Position numbers and translations under genes: made by a program. Under the pieces are notes generated by a model, which was not told where the DNA came from, ran no database searches, and worked only from the letters and a program-made list of their open reading frames with translations. 64,000 nucleotides of DNA from an uncultured Clostridium sp. (lineage in GTDB: Bacteria > Bacillota > Clostridia > Clostridiales > Clostridiaceae). Location: positions 22,412-86,411 of the forward strand of contig UQBY01000014.1 of NCBI GenBank assembly GCA_900539375.1, given 5' to 3'. Below are positions 16,840 to 25,888 of the stretch, in pieces. How positions within the stretch are numbered: the first letter of the stretch is position 1; the number at the start of each line of letters is the position of its first letter.

Positions 16840-18490
16840 TTTTTTCTCCAGCCTTTTTCTTTCTAGAAGCTACTAAAACTCCAGCAGAACCAATAGACAT
16901 TAGCCCTAATAAAGCTACAAATGAAAAGCTTGTATTATCTGATGTTTTTGGTACCTCTATTGTATAATCTTTTATAAATGTTAAAGTATCTTTTAGTAAC
17001 TTAATATCAAATTCTACATCTCTACCCATTGGTACTATATAAATCTTAGCTTTAATTGAATCATCTAAACTAGAAATGCTAAATCTTACTGTAGTTTCAT
17101 CATTATTTACATTCTTTGTAGCATTTACTTTACTTCCATTAACATATATTTCATGATTTTGAAGATATTCATTTCCTGTAAATGTTAAAGTTATATAATA
17201 TACTCCATTAACTTCTTCTACTTGTGTGGTTTCACTTAAATAGCTTCTTGCCATTGCCATGCCTGTAGCATTTTCATGATATACTTCATTTTTAATAGAA
17301 TATAATTTTCCTTTTATTATTTCTGTTTTACTTTCTTCTTTTTTACTACTTTCTTGTGATACATTAGAATTATTTAAACTTCCACTATTTCCATTTCCTA
17401 TTGAGGAATTATTATTATTATTATTATTTGAATTTGATTCATTATTAGAATTATTATTTCCTAGTGAACCGCTTCCATTTGATTCAGTTTTTATAAGCTT
17501 AAGAGTATCTTTTAAAAGAGTTACTTTAAAATCTACATTTCTACTCATTGGAGCTATAAAAGTATTAACCTTTATAGAATCATCAAGACTATTTACAGTA
17601 AATTTTATTTTTATTTCTTTATCTGTACTTGATACAACAGTGTGATTAACTTTATTTCCATTAACATAAATTTCATGATTTTTCATTAAATCAACACCTG
17701 TAAAAGTTAAAGTTATATAATACTTTCCATCTACTTCTTCAACTGTTGATACAGAATTAAGATATTGTCTTGCCATAGATTGTCCTACTGCATTTTCATG
17801 GGTAACTTCATTTTCTATTGTATAAATCTTCTTAACTGATTCTGTATTACTATTTGAAGAATTTCCACCATTGTTTCCATTTGGCTTTTGGTTTTCTTCT
17901 GGTTTTTGATTTTCTTCTGGCTTTTCAGTTTCTCCTGGTTTTATAGTTTCTGAAGAATCTTCTTCTTTATTATCATCTTTTCCATTTTCTGAATCTTCTT
18001 CAATCTTAGTTAATGTATTTAAATCATTAACAACTGAAAAAGATACTTCATGATTTGCTACAACAACTAACATATCAAGTTGAACCTTTGAATCAATTGA
18101 AGGAACTTCAAAACTTATAGTTTTATCCTCTGAGTTAATTATTCCCTCTAAATTAACTCCATGAAGGCTTACTCTTATATTTTGTAAAAACTTATACATC
18201 TTTTCATTAAAAGATAAAGTCATAAATATCTTTCCATCTTTTACTTCTATTTTAGTTTCATCCTTTAGTACATTTCTAGCAGATTGAGCTCCATGTTCTA
18301 GCTCTTCTTCACTTGCACCTTCTTTATAATATTCAACACTGTTAGTCATTGTATACTTTCCATCTTCTAAAGCTTCTGTTGCTTCAACTGTACTTACTTC
18401 TGAAGCTCTAACATTACTAACATTTATAGTTGATATTGATGTAGCCACCATTAAGCTAGCTAAAATAATACTTAATTTCTTTTTTAACAT
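16829..18490 (-). CDS. Cell-surface protein with three NEAT heme-binding domains
   Basis: 553-aa secreted protein. The signal peptide spans about 1-29 (cleavage after VRA). NEAT domain 1 is about 43-158, NEAT 2 221-333 and NEAT 3 394-508. Linkers are Glu/Pro/Lys-rich (164-218) and Asn/Ser-rich (335-390). The C-terminus has VPKTS (513-517), a hydrophobic segment and RKKK, resembling a sortase signal with Ser in the last place. NEAT 2 and 3 are clearly duplicated (NHEIYVNG, SLDDSIK, PMxRxVxF). NEAT 2 keeps SMARQY in the lip helix, but the usual YxxxY heme ligands are replaced by PMSRNVDF or PMGRDVEF. First gene of the heme operon; a Fur-like box lies upstream. Confidence 0.9.
   Translation of the reverse strand: MLKKKLSIILASLMVATSISTINVSNVRASEVSTVEATEALEDGKYTMTNSVEYYKEGASEEELEHGAQSARNVLKDETKIEVKDGKIFMTLSFNEKMYKFLQNIRVSLHGVNLEGIINSEDKTISFEVPSIDSKVQLDMLVVVANHEVSFSVVNDLNTLTKIEEDSENGKDDNKEEDSSETIKPGETEKPEENQKPEENQKPNGNNGGNSSNSNTESVKKIYTIENEVTHENAVGQSMARQYLNSVSTVEEVDGKYYITLTFTGVDLMKNHEIYVNGNKVNHTVVSSTDKEIKIKFTVNSLDDSIKVNTFIAPMSRNVDFKVTLLKDTLKLIKTESNGSGSLGNNNSNNESNSNNNNNNNSSIGNGNSGSLNNSNVSQESSKKEESKTEIIKGKLYSIKNEVYHENATGMAMARSYLSETTQVEEVNGVYYITLTFTGNEYLQNHEIYVNGSKVNATKNVNNDETTVRFSISSLDDSIKAKIYIVPMGRDVEFDIKLLKDTLTFIKDYTIEVPKTSDNTSFSFVALLGLMSIGSAGVLVASRKKKAGEKNEI
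17408..17428. repeat. ATT triplet repeat in the NEAT protein gene
   Basis: Seven ATT units on the plus strand encode a run of Asn in the linker between NEAT 2 and NEAT 3. Slippage would change linker length without breaking the frame. Confidence 0.7.
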
Positions 18491-18521
18491 AAAGTCATCT
18501 CCCTTTTTCTTTTGTTTAATT

Positions 18522-18540
18522 GATATTGATTATTAATTCT
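18522..18540 (-). promoter_or_regulatory. Putative Fur box upstream of the heme operon
   Basis: The plus-strand sequence GATATTGATTATTAATTCT matches 14 of 19 positions of the classic Fur consensus and lies 31 to 50 bases before the NEAT gene ATG. This would give iron-repressed expression. The match is by eye. Confidence 0.6.
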
Positions 18541-18770
18541 TAAGTAGGATATCATATTTTTTAAATTATTTTTTTAAAATATTTCACTATTTTTTTTAGT
18601 ATTTTAACTATATATTTATTTTTGTAGTCATTTTATGGATATTTAGAGATTTTATATTAAATATAGAATTATTTTTTGTAAACTTCTTTCTTTTATTAAG
18701 CTTTATTATTAACTTAACAAGTTATCCTTAATTTTTAAAATATATAATTCCCTATATAACTAAAAAAAAA
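18541..18770. other. AT-rich intergenic region
   Basis: Spacer between the Fur-like box and the cca terminator. It probably holds the promoter of the heme operon, but the sequence is so AT-rich that no -35/-10 pair stands out. No gene seen. Confidence 0.4.
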
Positions 18771-18802
18771 TTACCACATATAAAATTCTTTATATGTAGT
18801 AA
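18771..18802 (-). terminator. Terminator after cca
   Basis: 14-bp stem with one G-U pair (18771-18784 with 18789-18802), 4-nt loop, and nine T bases on the minus strand. It closes the operon that ends with cca. Confidence 0.88.
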
Positions 18803-18818
18803 CTTTTTTGTTTTTAAT

Positions 18819-20147
18819 TTATTTAAAATTTTTTATCATATTAATTAATATTTCTTTGTTATTTAAATTAGGATTTTCAATTACTTTATTTAAAAGATTA
18901 TTTAAAATTATTCCTATATCTTTTCCTGGTTTAATTCCTAATGCTATTAAATCTTTTCCATCAACATTTAAATTTTTAATAGTAAAACATTCTTGTGCTT
19001 TTATGATTTCATTTAATTTTTTTTCTGTTTCTATAAGCTTTTCTTCTTTTTCTTTATAAAATTTAGGGTTTTGAGCTAAAGCATCTGCTTTTTTTACTTT
19101 AAGAAGATCTATAAATAAATCTTCTCCTATTAAACTTAAAAGTTTTCTTATAGATTTTTTACTTCTTACATCTCTATCATGATATTTTATTAAAGTAACA
19201 ACTTTATTTATAGTTTCATTATCATATTTCATTCTTTTTAATATTTTAAATGCCTTATCAGCAGAAGCTAAATCATGACCATAAAAGTGTCCTATTCCCT
19301 TTTCATCTACCCTTTTACACTCTGGTTTACATATATCATGAAGAACCATTGTAAGTCTTAAATAAAGTTTTGGCTCTATGTTTTCTGTTGCTTTTAATAT
19401 ATGAGTTAAAACATCATATACATGATGAGGATTTTGCTGCTCTACCCCTTTACATAAACATAATTCCTTTAAAAAATGTTTTAAAAGACCTAAATCTATA
19501 AGCTCATTAATATACATAGGATTTGAAACTATTATTTTATCAAATTCTACTCTTATTCTTTCAATAGAAACATTTTTTATATTGCCACTTAAGTTTTTTA
19601 TTCCTTCTTTTGTTGAAGGCTCTATGAAAAAGTTAAGTTGAGCTGCAAAACGTATAGCCCTAAGCATTCTTAATGCATCCTCTTCAAATCTTTTATCAGG
19701 ATTTCCAACTGCTTTTATTATTTTTTTATTTAAATCTTCTTTTCCTTTAAAATAATCTATAAGACCCTTTTCTTCATTATATGCCATTGCATTTATAGTA
19801 AAATCTCTTCTAGATAAATCTTCTTTTAACTCACTTACAAATTGAACCTTTTCAGGATGTCTTCCATCTTTATATTCTCCATCAACTCTATATGTAGTAA
19901 CTTCAAAATTTTCTTTATCTAAAATAACTGTTACTGTACCATGTTTTATTCCTGTTGGAACTGTTTTTTCAAAAATATTTATTGTGTCTTCTGGTTTTGC
20001 ATTAGTTGTTATATCCCAATCATTAACTTTTCTATTTATTAAGCTATCTCTTACACAACCACCTACAGCATAACTTTCAAAGCCATTTTCTTTAAATTTA
20101 TCAATTATAAATTTTACATTCTTAGGAAGCTCTATTTTAAACTCCAT
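18819..20147 (-). CDS. cca: CCA tRNA nucleotidyltransferase / poly(A) polymerase family with HD domain
   Basis: Class II nucleotidyltransferase that adds or repairs the CCA end of tRNA. The head domain motif is GGCVRDSLINRKVNDWDITT (28-47), with the DxD carboxylates in DWD; RRDFTINAMAY and the DALRMLRAIRFA segment follow. The C-terminal part has an HD phosphohydrolase-like domain (MVLHDICKP, and GHFYGHDLASADK). It is 442 aa. The gene overlaps the COG3541 nucleotidyltransferase gene by 11 bases, so the two are co-translated. CCA addition versus A addition cannot be separated by eye. Confidence 0.9.
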   Translation of the reverse strand: MEFKIELPKNVKFIIDKFKENGFESYAVGGCVRDSLINRKVNDWDITTNAKPEDTINIFEKTVPTGIKHGTVTVILDKENFEVTTYRVDGEYKDGRHPEKVQFVSELKEDLSRRDFTINAMAYNEEKGLIDYFKGKEDLNKKIIKAVGNPDKRFEEDALRMLRAIRFAAQLNFFIEPSTKEGIKNLSGNIKNVSIERIRVEFDKIIVSNPMYINELIDLGLLKHFLKELCLCKGVEQQNPHHVYDVLTHILKATENIEPKLYLRLTMVLHDICKPECKRVDEKGIGHFYGHDLASADKAFKILKRMKYDNETINKVVTLIKYHDRDVRSKKSIRKLLSLIGEDLFIDLLKVKKADALAQNPKFYKEKEEKLIETEKKLNEIIKAQECFTIKNLNVDGKDLIALGIKPGKDIGIILNNLLNKVIENPNLNNKEILINMIKNFK

Positions 20148-21147
20148 TTAATATCACATCCCTATTTATTGAAATCATAAGTTCTTCTACCTTATCATAA
20201 TCTGGTTCATCTTTTAAGTAAGTATTTTTTGCAGCATAATGAAATTTCTTTTCATAGTCATTTACCATTTCAAATATTTCACTATAAGAAAATTCTCCCT
20301 TTCTTATTTTAAGAAGAAATTCTCTATCCTTTTCCCTATAGGTATTTATCCCTTTTCCTTCTAAAAGTTCTGTTCCCATTAAAAAAAGTCTTATTAAATG
20401 CATGGCATGTTTATTTAAATGATTTGTATCTTTTTTGCTATTTCTGTGATTTAATTTATCATAGTCTTTTATAACATTACTCATTTCAGCATATATATTT
20501 TTAAAATCTCTAAGAGGATAATGCTTAAAATTTACATCTATAAATAGTTCACTTTCAAAATCTTCTTTTTTAGATTTATCAATATAAATATTAAGATTTT
20601 CCTTTGAAAAAACTTCATATCTATCCTTCATAGTAGCTATTTGAGTTTTTATTGTATTAAGTATGTGTATTTCCTTTTCTCTTTGAGGATAATTATCTCT
20701 TGCTAATGCATTTTGAAGTCTTCTTAACTGGGCAGAAGCATATCCACCAAAACTTTGGATTGCTCTTTTAGATAAAAATAAATCTTTATTATCTTTAATC
20801 ATTTTTCCATATTTATTGCATATAAATATATGTTCATCTTTTGTTCCAAGTATTTCTAATACATTGGGATTACAATTTAACATAAGTTTAAGTATTTTTC
20901 TTAAAGCATATACTACAGTATCTGTTTTTCTATCTTCAAACTGTTCAAATATAGCTGAGCCAAGAATTTCATTACTTGTTTCAACAGCTATTCCTCTAAT
21001 ATCAAGGTCACTTGTTTCAACATTTGTTCCATAAGCATAACTTCCACCAGTAGTAAGAAATATAATATTTTTTCCTAAATGTTTATCTGTTCTTAAAAAA
21101 TCATATTCCTTAGACTTAAGCTTTTCTTTTATTTCATTAGTATTCAA
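20137..21147 (-). CDS. YcgL-type nucleotidyltransferase (COG3541)
   Basis: 336-aa protein of the DNA polymerase beta nucleotidyltransferase superfamily. The active-site pattern GGSYAYGTNVETSDLDIRG (34-52) gives the GS loop and the metal-binding DLD. The remaining helical part includes LNHRNSKKDTNHLNKHAMHL. It starts with TTG, seven bases after GGGGG. The substrate of the family is unknown. Its overlap with cca suggests a role close to tRNA or RNA end metabolism, but this is inference from position. Confidence 0.8.
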   Translation of the reverse strand: MNTNEIKEKLKSKEYDFLRTDKHLGKNIIFLTTGGSYAYGTNVETSDLDIRGIAVETSNEILGSAIFEQFEDRKTDTVVYALRKILKLMLNCNPNVLEILGTKDEHIFICNKYGKMIKDNKDLFLSKRAIQSFGGYASAQLRRLQNALARDNYPQREKEIHILNTIKTQIATMKDRYEVFSKENLNIYIDKSKKEDFESELFIDVNFKHYPLRDFKNIYAEMSNVIKDYDKLNHRNSKKDTNHLNKHAMHLIRLFLMGTELLEGKGINTYREKDREFLLKIRKGEFSYSEIFEMVNDYEKKFHYAAKNTYLKDEPDYDKVEELMISINRDVILNGV

Positions 21148-21172
21148 AAAACATCCCCCATTTTTAAAAGGT

Positions 21173-22612
21173 TTAGTCTAGCTTAATTAAGTATTTTTCT
21201 AAATTAGTTTTTTGGTTTTTAAATATTAAAGGTTCTATTTTGTATCCTTCTATTCCATTAACATAATTTAAATATATTTCTTTATCAAGACCATCAATAT
21301 TTCTTAAAAAGCTTACTAAATCTCCATTTACTTTTTCTTTATAATTTTCATCTAGTTCTATTAAAAAGTCTTTTATTCCATTTTCACTACTTAATCTTTT
21401 TATATCATTATGAATTAGTCCTTCTAAATAAGAAAGTTTAATAAGTCTTCCCATTCCATTACATAAAGGACATTTTTCTTCCATATATTCATAAACACTT
21501 TTTCCTCTTCTTTTTCTAGCTATTTGTACAAGATTAAGCTCTGTAAATGGAAATATCTTTACATTTCCCCCATCTTCTTTTAAAGCTTCTTTAAGTTCTT
21601 TTAAAACTAAAGATTTATGGCTTTTATCTCTTAAATCTATAAAGTCTATCACTATAATTCCACTCATATTTCTAAGTAAAATTTGTCTTCCAATTTCTTT
21701 TGCTGCTTCTAAATTAGTTTCTAAAATTGTTTTTTCAAAGTTTCTTTCTTTAATGTTTTTTCCTGTGTTTACATCAACTACATACATTGCTTCTGTTTTG
21801 TCAATCACAATGTTGCCTCCACAATGAAGGGTAACTTTATTGTGTCTAAGCTTTAAAAGTTCTTTTTCTATGCCATAAGTATCAAAAAGGCCTCTTGTGT
21901 CATTAAAAATTTTTACTATTATATTTTCTTGTTCTTTTAAATAACCCTTAGCAAATTCAAAATCATCTACATCATCTAAAACAATTTTTATAGGTTCTGT
22001 TCCAACTTTGTCTCTTAAAACTTTATTTAAAGCTAAATTATCTCCATAAAGTTTTCCAAGCTTTGTAGAAAAATTCATTCTTCTCATAATTTCTTCATAT
22101 TCTTTTAAAAGAAGTTTTCTTTCTACTTTAAGCTCTTCAATGCTTACATTAGCTGATTCTGTTCTCATAATAAGCTTAACCTTTGGGATTTCTTCAAGTT
22201 CTGCTCTTATAAGTTCTTCTTTTACTTCATCTTTAAATCTTTTAGAAAACTCTATTCCTTCTCCAAAGCTTTCTAAAACTATATATTTTGAAGGTATACT
22301 AAATTTTGTTGTTACTTTAGGTCCTTTATCATTTAAAGGTTCTTTTATAACCTCTACTATTATTTCATCACCTTTTTTAATGCTACTTTCTTTTAATTCA
22401 TTACTATAATAAAGGTATGCTTCTTTATTAAGACCAATGTCTACAAAAATTGAATTAGTGGCAGGGATAATATTTTTTACCCTGCCTTTATAAATTTCAC
22501 CAATTAAAGGCCCTTGATTTTCTTCTTCTACAATACACTCTTCTAGTATTCCCTTATTTCTAATTGCTATTCTAAGAATATTATTTCTTCTTTCTACAAA
22601 AATCTCTTTCAT
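21173..22612 (-). CDS. rng: Ribonuclease G/E family endoribonuclease
   Basis: 479-aa endoribonuclease that processes rRNA and mRNA. An S1 RNA-binding domain is near residues 33-110 (GEIYKGRVKNIIPATNSIFVDIG). Catalytic metal ligands lie in YVVDVNTGK and IVIDFIDLRD. The zinc-link CPLCNGMGR near residue 394 joins subunits. It lacks the long C-terminal scaffold of RNase E and matches RNase G size. AAGGTG precedes the ATG. It lies after the DUF2344/radical SAM pair, a common order in clostridia. Confidence 0.93.
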   Translation of the reverse strand: MKEIFVERRNNILRIAIRNKGILEECIVEEENQGPLIGEIYKGRVKNIIPATNSIFVDIGLNKEAYLYYSNELKESSIKKGDEIIVEVIKEPLNDKGPKVTTKFSIPSKYIVLESFGEGIEFSKRFKDEVKEELIRAELEEIPKVKLIMRTESANVSIEELKVERKLLLKEYEEIMRRMNFSTKLGKLYGDNLALNKVLRDKVGTEPIKIVLDDVDDFEFAKGYLKEQENIIVKIFNDTRGLFDTYGIEKELLKLRHNKVTLHCGGNIVIDKTEAMYVVDVNTGKNIKERNFEKTILETNLEAAKEIGRQILLRNMSGIIVIDFIDLRDKSHKSLVLKELKEALKEDGGNVKIFPFTELNLVQIARKRRGKSVYEYMEEKCPLCNGMGRLIKLSYLEGLIHNDIKRLSSENGIKDFLIELDENYKEKVNGDLVSFLRNIDGLDKEIYLNYVNGIEGYKIEPLIFKNQKTNLEKYLIKLD

Positions 22613-22623
22613 CTTAAAACACC

Positions 22624-23325
22624 TTACCTAAAATCACAAAGTGGTACTAATTTTTCATTTCTTGTAAAATACATTTCTTCTCTCTTTATCTCTACAAAGG
22701 CATCTTCATTTACATTAGATGTTCTTTTCTTAATATAATCAACTAATAAATCAGCAGATAAATGTTCACGACTTCCTGAGGCTAAAAGAACATTTAAAAT
22801 AAGTTCATTATCCTTAATCCAATATTTAAAATCTAAAACTAAAGGTTTTATATTAACCTCTCTTTCCCCTTTTTTACTTTTCTTTATAGTAGTCCAATCA
22901 TTATCTTTTAATAAATTTTCTATTTCTTTTTCAAGATTAGAAGTGTTTTCATAAGAAACTTTAATTATATATCTACATGCATCTATAAGTGCCATAGCTT
23001 GAGGTGCTTTTTTTTCACCTTCCACATTAACAATTTTCTTTGCTTGAATAAATTTTATTCCTGAAGCACTTTTAGAATTAAGTTTTTCAATCATTTCCTT
23101 TTCATCTACTTCATCTGATAAAACTAAATCCATATACTCCCCTTGAGAATAAACTCCCACAGATAGGGGTTGAGCAATTGACATAGCCATATGTGGATTA
23201 AATCCTTTTGAATATTCCATAGGTAAATCTGCTCTTCTTACTATTTTTTGAAGTGTTCTCATTAAATCTAAATGAGATATAAATTTTATATTGCTTTCTT
23301 TAGTAAATTTAATTAAGTATCGCAC
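22624..23325 (-). CDS. TIGR03936 family protein (DUF2344)
   Basis: Protein of 233 aa from the GTG at 23325 (VRYLIKFTKESNIKFISHLDL). The conserved segment LMRTLQKIVRRADLPMEYSKGFNPHM is typical of this family, which always accompanies or is fused to the TIGR03960 radical SAM protein. The start overlaps the end of that gene by 17 bases. Function is unknown; an RNA-modifying role has been suggested because neighbours are often rng and ribosomal genes. A longer reading from 23358 has no ribosome binding site. Confidence 0.85.
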   Translation of the reverse strand: MRYLIKFTKESNIKFISHLDLMRTLQKIVRRADLPMEYSKGFNPHMAMSIAQPLSVGVYSQGEYMDLVLSDEVDEKEMIEKLNSKSASGIKFIQAKKIVNVEGEKKAPQAMALIDACRYIIKVSYENTSNLEKEIENLLKDNDWTTIKKSKKGEREVNIKPLVLDFKYWIKDNELILNVLLASGSREHLSADLLVDYIKKRTSNVNEDAFVEIKREEMYFTRNEKLVPLCDFR

Positions 23326-25162
23326 CCTTAAAGCACTCTCCTTCCTTGAAGTTAACATTTATTCCACACCCAGTACAGCCTTTTCTACAGTTTTGTGTAA
23401 GTTCTGCTCTCTTTGCTTTTTCATTTTCATTTTCTAGATATTTTCTATTTACTCCAATATCTATAAAATCCCATGGTAAAATTTCATCATAGCTTCTTTC
23501 TCTATAAACATAAAAATCTCCATCTAAATTACACTCTTTAATAGCTTCCATCCAAGCATCATAATTAAAATATTCGCTCCATCCATCAAACTTTGCACCT
23601 TTTTCAAAGGCCTTTATTAAAACTTCTGAAAGCTTTCTATCTCCTCTTGCAAATAAAGCTTCCATATAAGATGTTTTTTGTTCATGGTAGTTATATACTA
23701 TACTTCTTGATTTTAATGCACCCTTTATAGCTTTTATCTTTTCTCCCACTTCATCCATTCTAGCCATCTTTGCCCATTGGAATGGAGTAAATGGTTTTGG
23801 AACTAATATAGATGTACTTACAGTAACTTTTAAACCTTTCTTTCTTATGTTCTTTGGAACTGCAAAATATTCATCAGCTATTTTTTGTGCTAAATCTGCT
23901 ATAGCTACACAATCTTCAACTTCTTCATAAGGAAGACCTATTATAAAGTAAAGCTTTATTGAACTCCAACCTGCTTCAAAAGCACTTCTTGAGGCTTCTA
24001 ATATTTTTTCTTCTGTTAACCCCTTATTAATTATGTCTCTCATTCTTTGAGAACCAGCTTCTGGGGCAAAGGTAAGACCTGTTTTCTTAACCTTTTGAAT
24101 TTCTTTTATTAAATCTACAGAAAAAGCATCAACTCTTATAGATGGAAGGGCAACAGCTACTTTCTTTTTGCTATGCTCTTCCATAAGTTCATGTATAAGT
24201 CTTTGAATATCTGAATAATCACAAGTACTTAATGAAGAAAGAGAAATTTCTTGATAACCTGTATTTGCAATAAGTTTTCTTGCTTGTTCTTCTAATGTTT
24301 CTCTTGTTTTTTCTCTTACAGGTCTATAAATCATACCAGCTTGGCAAAATCTACATCCATTTGTACATCCTCTAAAGGTTTCAAGGACAACTCTATCATG
24401 TACAATATCAGTATATGGAACTATAATATTTTCTGGAAATTCTACCTTATCAAAATCTGCTACAATTCTCTTTTTAACCTTAGCTGGTACATCTTCATAT
24501 TTAGGCTTAAATTCTTTTATTGTCCCATCTTCATTGTAAGATACATCATATAATGAAGGTACATAAATACCTCTTATATGAGATATCTCTCTTAAAAATG
24601 CTTTTTTATCCCACTTGTTTTGATATTTTTTATAAACTTCAAGAACATCATTCATCATTTCTTCTCCCTCTCCAAGTTCAAAGAAATCAATTATCTCAGT
24701 TAATGGTTCAGGATTATAAGCACAAGGGCCTCCAGCCATTATAATTGGGTCATTTTCTCCTCTTTCAGAAGCTCTAAATGGAATTTTTGACATATCAAGC
24801 ATATTTAAAATGTTTGTATAACTCATTTCATATTGAAGGGTAAAACCTATAATATTAAATTCCTTTAAGGGAGTTTTTGTTTCTAAAGAATATAATGATA
24901 TATTATTTTTTCTTAATTGTTCTTCCATATCTGGCCAAGGTGCAAAAACTCTTTCACAATATGTATCTTCTCTTTGATTTATTGTATGGTATAGAATTCT
25001 TGTTCCTAAATGAGACATTCCTACTTCATAAACATCTGGAAAACAAAAGGCAAAATGTATATCTATATCATCTAAATCTTTAATAATCTCATTAAGTTCT
25101 CCACCAATATATCTTGCAGGTTTTTCAACCTTATATAAAATATTATCTGTTATTCTATTCAT
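23309..25162 (-). CDS. TIGR03960 family B12-binding-like radical SAM protein
   Basis: 617-aa radical SAM enzyme from the ATG at 25162 (AGGAGG nine bases upstream). The N-terminal part resembles a cobalamin-binding fold (FAFCFPDVYEVGMSHLGTRI). The cluster-binding CxxxCxxC is Cys266, Cys270 and Cys273 in RGCTNGCRFCQAG. The C-terminus has extra cysteines (CRKGCTGCGI) that could hold a second cluster. The reaction is unknown. It is paired with the DUF2344 protein. Confidence 0.88.
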   Translation of the reverse strand: MNRITDNILYKVEKPARYIGGELNEIIKDLDDIDIHFAFCFPDVYEVGMSHLGTRILYHTINQREDTYCERVFAPWPDMEEQLRKNNISLYSLETKTPLKEFNIIGFTLQYEMSYTNILNMLDMSKIPFRASERGENDPIIMAGGPCAYNPEPLTEIIDFFELGEGEEMMNDVLEVYKKYQNKWDKKAFLREISHIRGIYVPSLYDVSYNEDGTIKEFKPKYEDVPAKVKKRIVADFDKVEFPENIIVPYTDIVHDRVVLETFRGCTNGCRFCQAGMIYRPVREKTRETLEEQARKLIANTGYQEISLSSLSTCDYSDIQRLIHELMEEHSKKKVAVALPSIRVDAFSVDLIKEIQKVKKTGLTFAPEAGSQRMRDIINKGLTEEKILEASRSAFEAGWSSIKLYFIIGLPYEEVEDCVAIADLAQKIADEYFAVPKNIRKKGLKVTVSTSILVPKPFTPFQWAKMARMDEVGEKIKAIKGALKSRSIVYNYHEQKTSYMEALFARGDRKLSEVLIKAFEKGAKFDGWSEYFNYDAWMEAIKECNLDGDFYVYRERSYDEILPWDFIDIGVNRKYLENENEKAKRAELTQNCRKGCTGCGINVNFKEGECFKGAILN

Positions 25163-25232
25163 TAAAAGAATCCTCCTATGTACTCTCATATCTATTTATT
25201 TTATCATATAAGATATTTTAAAGAAATATGGA

Positions 25233-25865
25233 TTATTTTTTCCCTTGCTTTAAAAATTCTTCCAATACTCTACTATCTACAGCATTGCTTTTTTCTATCC
25301 ATGTTGAATATGTTATTAATATTGATGTTACCAACAAACTAATATTAACTTTATGTATAAATGCTATTAATAAAAATATAAATATAAGTAGTGCTGAAAA
25401 AACATAGCTTATATTTATTAATATGGTTTTTGATTTTTTACATGAAAATTTTTTACTTAATAAAATCTCATATATTCTAGCTCCATCTAAAGGATATGCA
25501 GGAAACATATTAAATATAAATAGCCCTAAATTAATTGCCATACTTTCACAAAAAGAAATTATATTAAACTTAGTAAGTATTAAAAAAATAATATACATAA
25601 ATAAATTAAATAAAGGACCTGAAAAATATATTATACATTTTTTACTTCTATCTAATTCTTCAATATTTTTTAATTTTATTTTTGCACCAGTTAAATTAAC
25701 TTCAAAATCTGATAAAGATGCTCCATAATGTTTTGCTATTATAATGTGGGTTATTTCATGTAATATAATCCATAAAAAGCCTATAATTAAGGTTTTATCA
25801 TTAAAACTATAAATTATTAACATTATAACAAATTCTAATAACACTTTTTTAGTTTTTTTATTCAT
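25233..25865 (-). CDS. M50 site-2 metalloprotease, SpoIVFB-like
   Basis: Membrane-embedded zinc protease of 210 aa. HEITH (36-40) is the HExxH zinc motif and Asp127 in YPLDGAR gives the third ligand. Four to five hydrophobic segments are visible. SpoIVFB cleaves pro-sigma-K during sporulation, and size and position after a small membrane protein fit that role, but other site-2 proteases look alike. AGGAG precedes the ATG. Confidence 0.85.
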   Translation of the reverse strand: MNKKTKKVLLEFVIMLIIYSFNDKTLIIGFLWIILHEITHIIIAKHYGASLSDFEVNLTGAKIKLKNIEELDRSKKCIIYFSGPLFNLFMYIIFLILTKFNIISFCESMAINLGLFIFNMFPAYPLDGARIYEILLSKKFSCKKSKTILINISYVFSALLIFIFLLIAFIHKVNISLLVTSILITYSTWIEKSNAVDSRVLEEFLKQGKK

Positions 25866-25888
25866 ATAATGCTCCTACACATTATTTC

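Noticed and set aside
24341..24744. Two plus-strand frames inside the TIGR03960 radical SAM gene
   Set aside because: They are antisense shadows of a well-supported gene with no recognisable motifs.
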